Of a DNA stretch of 8,545 bases, positions 5,901-8,545 are shown piece by piece. The position numbers were made by a program, and so were the translations under genes. Under the pieces are notes generated by a model. The model was not told where the DNA came from, did not search any database, and saw only the letters and a list, made by a program, of their open reading frames with translations. The DNA is taken from contig JAFGPY010000359.1 in assembly GCA_016935955.1 (NCBI GenBank), positions 1-8,545 of the forward strand, given 5' to 3'. The DNA is from Planctomycetota bacterium (GTDB lineage Bacteria > Planctomycetota > Phycisphaerae > FEN-1346 > JAACEH01). Numbering within the stretch: the stretch's first letter is position 1; every line of letters begins with the position of its first letter.

Positions 5901-6764
5901 TCACCGCGTACGGACGCTGCGAACGGTCTCGAAGATAATGCAGGCGAGGATCAGCATGCCGCCGACCACAGTGCGGGGCGTGACCGTCTCGCCGTGAACG
6001 AAGTACCCGGCCACGGCCCCGTAGAACGGCAGCAGCGTTCCCAGGATGCCGACGGTCTTGCCGCTCAGGTGCTTGAAGCTCTCCGAATGAAGCGTGTGGG
6101 GCAGAGCGGTGAAGACGGCGCCGAGAAGCACCAGCAGCCCGACGGTCTTTGGCACGAAGACTCCCTCCGGCGAGCGGAGCACCAGCGGCATCAGCAGCAC
6201 GAACGTCACCAGCACCTGCCAGAACATCAGCGTCGAACTCGAGTACTGCTTGACGTACTTGCGTGTGATGAGGTTGCGGACCATGAAGAACATACCCGAG
6301 ACGATGCCGAGAAGGATGCCCTGGGTGGTCGTGTTGGTGAGCTTGAACTGCGGCACCATGATCGCCACGCCCGTGAAGACGACGACGGCCACCGCGACGT
6401 CGATCTTGTGGAGCCGCTCGCCGAAGACGAACGGCTCCACGAGGGCCGTCGTCACGACGTAAGTCTGCAGCGAAAGTATGGCCACGGCAGCGCTGGAGAC
6501 CTTCAGGGCGCTGAAGTAGGTGACCCAGTGCAGGCACATCAGCAATCCGATCAGGCCCATGATGCCGTAGTGCTTGAGGTTGTCGGGGCGGAAGCGCGTC
6601 CGGGTGGCCCGCAGAAAGGCCAGCAGCGCCACGGCTGCCACCAGGGCGCGCAGGCACGTAATGTGCTCGGGGGGCAGAGCGATGCCCTTGGAGAACATGG
6701 CCGTGCCGCCCCACAGCAGGACGGCGATGTTGAGTTGGATGAGGCTGGCGGTTTTGGGCTTCAA
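5901..6764 (-). CDS. EamA/DMT-superfamily transporter
   Basis: Predicted 287-residue inner-membrane protein of the drug/metabolite transporter superfamily, with two EamA repeats (about residues 12-137 and 149-280). About ten hydrophobic helices are visible: near 8-26, 35-52, 66-82, 90-108, 122-138, 148-166, 178-196, 208-222, 236-255 and 263-280. Typical EamA signatures are NIAVLLWGGTAMFSKG in helix 1, CLRALVAAVAL in helix 2, VEPFVFGERL at the end of repeat 1, and GTLLPFYGAVAGYFVHGE with VVGGMLILACI in repeat 2. The C-terminus is basic (RSVRTR), consistent with a cytoplasmic end. The family exports or imports small metabolites; the substrate cannot be predicted. The start is TTG at 6764-6762: no ATG or GTG precedes it in frame, and the next Met (residue 23) would remove helix 1. 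No good Shine-Dalgarno is seen. It begins 13 nt after the stop of the TIGR03790-like gene, so translation may depend on that gene. Confidence 0.9.
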   Translation of the reverse strand: MKPKTASLIQLNIAVLLWGGTAMFSKGIALPPEHITCLRALVAAVALLAFLRATRTRFRPDNLKHYGIMGLIGLLMCLHWVTYFSALKVSSAAVAILSLQTYVVTTALVEPFVFGERLHKIDVAVAVVVFTGVAIMVPQFKLTNTTTQGILLGIVSGMFFMVRNLITRKYVKQYSSSTLMFWQVLVTFVLLMPLVLRSPEGVFVPKTVGLLVLLGAVFTALPHTLHSESFKHLSGKTVGILGTLLPFYGAVAGYFVHGETVTPRTVVGGMLILACIIFETVRSVRTR

Positions 6765-6777
6765 GGCTCTGCGACCG

Positions 6778-8545
6778 TTACTTTCTGAACGCCTCGATGT
6801 CGAACTTGTCCGTGAGCGGTCCGCGGCGAACGACCGGAGCGGCCGCCGCGTCGGCCACGATGCGGATTCGCGATACCTTCATGCCGCCGCGAATCTCCAG
6901 ACTCTTGCCGACCGATTGCGACGGATCCCACGGCAACGTGTTGGCGTAGGCCAGCGGCCATTCGCTGCCGTCGTCCTTGACCAGCAGAATCTCTCGCGTC
7001 ACGGGCAACCGTCGCCATCGCAGCACCATGTGGTAGTCGCCGGGCCCGGTGATGACCGGCGTACGCTCGATCGTAAGACCCATCCTCGCCCCACCGATGC
7101 GGAAACCCGAGTAGTGGTTCAGCAGGTTCGCGCCGCCGGCCATGCGGATCGTCGGCGCCGACTCCTTGGCGCCCTCGACCAGGCTGTAGTACAGGTGAAC
7201 CTCGCCCCGGTCGTCCAGCTCATTGTTGGGCAGCTCGACGGTCAGCGGCTTGCCGCCGTCCCACGACTCGAACGTCTTGTCGAAAATCACCTTGGTCTCG
7301 GCGACGGTCGGCGTCCGCAGGGGCAGGGGCCCGAAGGCCTCCTTGCTCTCGAAACGGTTGCCGTACGGATCGACCAGCGTCACGGTGGCCTCGTACTCGG
7401 TCTCCGGCTCCAGTCCGCCGATCCAGGCGTGCGGCTGGGAGTTGAATCGCCAATTGTCGCCGGTGAGCGCCTGCTGCGGCTCGCCCTTCTTCCAGACCGT
7501 CAGATGCGTTTCGACCATCTCGGGGTCGGCGTTGCCCAGGTCCACCTCGACCGTGGCGGCGAACTTGCCGTTGCCGCACGGCACGGCCGCCAGACGAATG
7601 TCCTCGGCCTTGGCCACCTGCGGCGCGGTCGTGTCGGCGGCCGTCTTCGACAGGTCGGGAGCGTAGAGCGGATCGCCGACCATATCGATCGTCCAGTCCA
7701 GGTAGATCATGCTCCGCAGCGTCACTTCGCCGAACTCGTAGCCCGAGAAGAGCAGGTGGTGGAAGACGAAGTTGTCCCACCACGAGAGGTTCGTGTCGTG
7801 CGATCCGCCGGCGGTTCCGGCCGTCACGGTGACGCCCGCGCGGACGATCTGCTCGAACAGTTTGTTGACCTCGCCCGGCGGCCGCGTGCGGTCCCAGCCG
7901 AGCCAACTGCGAATGGCCGTGCCCGTCGAGCCGGGGAAGAAGCCCTTCCGCCACAGGCACTCGAAGCCCTTCTCGTCCTTCACGTCCTGCTCGTACGGGG
8001 CTCCGTTGCCGAAGACGCCGAAGTACAGCAGCGGTCGATCGGCGCGGGCGGGAGCGGGCTGAGCGTCGAAGCCGCGCTCGGCCAGGGCCTTGGCGGCGAA
8101 GGGCGCCTCCTGGTAGGTGCCGTAGTAGAGCGGCCCCATCTTCGGCGTCAGGTAGCGCTCGCCGTACAGGGCGCCGTCGATCTGGTTGCAGGCGATCTCC
8201 ACGCTGGGGCCGTCGATCCGCGTGACGGCGCACATGAAGTTCTCGGCCGGCATCCGCTGCCGCAGTTCGCTGGTCAGGTGCGGGGGATTGAGCTTGGCCA
8301 TGGCGTCCCAGCCGCCTTCGCTCCAGACCTTCTCGCGTCGGAATCGCGGGTCGACGTTGTGCGTCAGCGGATGCAGGTAAGGGTTGTAGCGCCGCCCGAC
8401 CATGCAGGTCTTGAGCGAGTTGCCGACGTTCAGCAGCCGCGTGCCGTCGTGCCCGCCATTGGCCATGATGCCGGCGGCCAGGCCGACCTTGGCCACGTCG
8501 TAGTACATCAGCCGCAGCCGCTGGGTCAGGGCGCTGCCGGCGCCC
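6778..8545 (-). CDS. TIGR03790-like protein with FN3-like C-terminal domain, 5' end outside window
   Basis: The frame stays open to the right edge, so at least 589 residues are visible and the N-terminus is missing. The ATG at 8508-8506 is probably internal. The first half resembles the conserved TIGR03790 family: CAVTRIDGPSVEIACNQIDGA (about 8175-8238), a RSWLGWDRTRPPGEV stretch, an AGVTVTAGTAG segment followed by WWDNFVFHHLLFSGYEFGE, and the VGDPLY motif (7663-7680). VGDPLY closes similar domains in this family and in gingipain-like peptidases. A fibronectin-III-like beta-sandwich follows (about 7305-7620, LEPETEYEATVTLVDPYGNRF). A last beta-rich region (6778-7300) may be a carbohydrate-binding-like sandwich; I do not recognise it. 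Related proteins are usually exported, but the signal region would lie outside the window. Enzymatic activity is unproven, and I cannot point to a catalytic Cys/His pair. It ends in TAA (6780-6778), 13 nt before the EamA transporter gene. Confidence 0.75.
   Translation of the reverse strand, partial: GAGSALTQRLRLMYYDVAKVGLAAGIMANGGHDGTRLLNVGNSLKTCMVGRRYNPYLHPLTHNVDPRFRREKVWSEGGWDAMAKLNPPHLTSELRQRMPAENFMCAVTRIDGPSVEIACNQIDGALYGERYLTPKMGPLYYGTYQEAPFAAKALAERGFDAQPAPARADRPLLYFGVFGNGAPYEQDVKDEKGFECLWRKGFFPGSTGTAIRSWLGWDRTRPPGEVNKLFEQIVRAGVTVTAGTAGGSHDTNLSWWDNFVFHHLLFSGYEFGEVTLRSMIYLDWTIDMVGDPLYAPDLSKTAADTTAPQVAKAEDIRLAAVPCGNGKFAATVEVDLGNADPEMVETHLTVWKKGEPQQALTGDNWRFNSQPHAWIGGLEPETEYEATVTLVDPYGNRFESKEAFGPLPLRTPTVAETKVIFDKTFESWDGGKPLTVELPNNELDDRGEVHLYYSLVEGAKESAPTIRMAGGANLLNHYSGFRIGGARMGLTIERTPVITGPGDYHMVLRWRRLPVTREILLVKDDGSEWPLAYANTLPWDPSQSVGKSLEIRGGMKVSRIRIVADAAAAPVVRRGPLTDKFDIEAFRK

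Noticed and set aside
5688..6788. 366-codon plus-strand frame over the EamA gene
   Set aside because: The product is full of Arg, His, Gln and Glu with no fold-like pattern. The minus strand encodes a clear ten-helix transporter, so this is a shadow frame.
7220..8233. 337-codon minus-strand frame in another register of the TIGR03790-like gene
   Set aside because: It is an Arg-rich out-of-frame translation of the same strand. The in-frame product carries the IDGP and VGDPLY motifs.

Overview
The window is G+C-rich bacterial DNA. It most resembles a planctomycete of the Phycisphaerae type, although no phylogenetic marker other than a tRNA is present. The lineage guess rests on a secreted RCC1-repeat protein ending in a dockerin-like calcium-binding pair, a TIGR03790-like protein with beta-sandwich C-terminal domains, and a Gfo/Idh/MocA dehydrogenase next to an aldo/keto reductase. 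Genes are preceded by recognisable Shine-Dalgarno sequences (CAGGAG, GAGGGG, GGAG, AAAGGA).

Layout, left to right. (1) tRNA-Gln(CTG) at 12-85, followed directly by an intrinsic terminator at 100-134. (2) A good sigma70-type promoter (TTGTGA, 17 nt, TATAAG) about 110 nt upstream of a radical SAM protein of the spore-photoproduct-lyase (SPL) superfamily at 310-1572. (3) A 389-nt gap containing a GC-rich hairpin, a 16-codon mini-ORF behind a near-perfect Shine-Dalgarno, and a weak promoter candidate. (4) A secreted RCC1 beta-propeller protein at 1962-3674 with seven blades, each exactly 50 residues, and a C-terminal dockerin-like module. (5) A two-gene plus-strand unit, Gfo/Idh/MocA oxidoreductase (3837-4823) then aldo/keto reductase (4858-5808), 34 nt apart and probably co-transcribed. 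(6) On the minus strand, converging on it, a two-gene unit read right to left: a large TIGR03790-like protein whose 5' end lies beyond the right edge (6778-8545), then 13 nt later an EamA/DMT-family membrane transporter starting with TTG (5901-6764). A 9-bp perfect hairpin sits between the convergent units.

How they work together: the two oxidoreductases probably act on related carbonyl, polyol or sugar substrates. The dockerin protein and the TIGR03790-like protein are probably exported or surface-associated. The SPL-like protein appears to be an independent transcription unit. No CRISPR array, insertion sequence, phage gene or toxin-antitoxin pair was found. I see no clear new multi-gene system. 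The most unusual items are the SPL homologue that seems to lack the SPL thiol H-donor and carries a terminal Cys-Cys-Cys, and the indel-free seven-blade secreted RCC1 propeller coupled to a dockerin. Long opposite-strand open frames over the genes are shadows of high-GC codon use.
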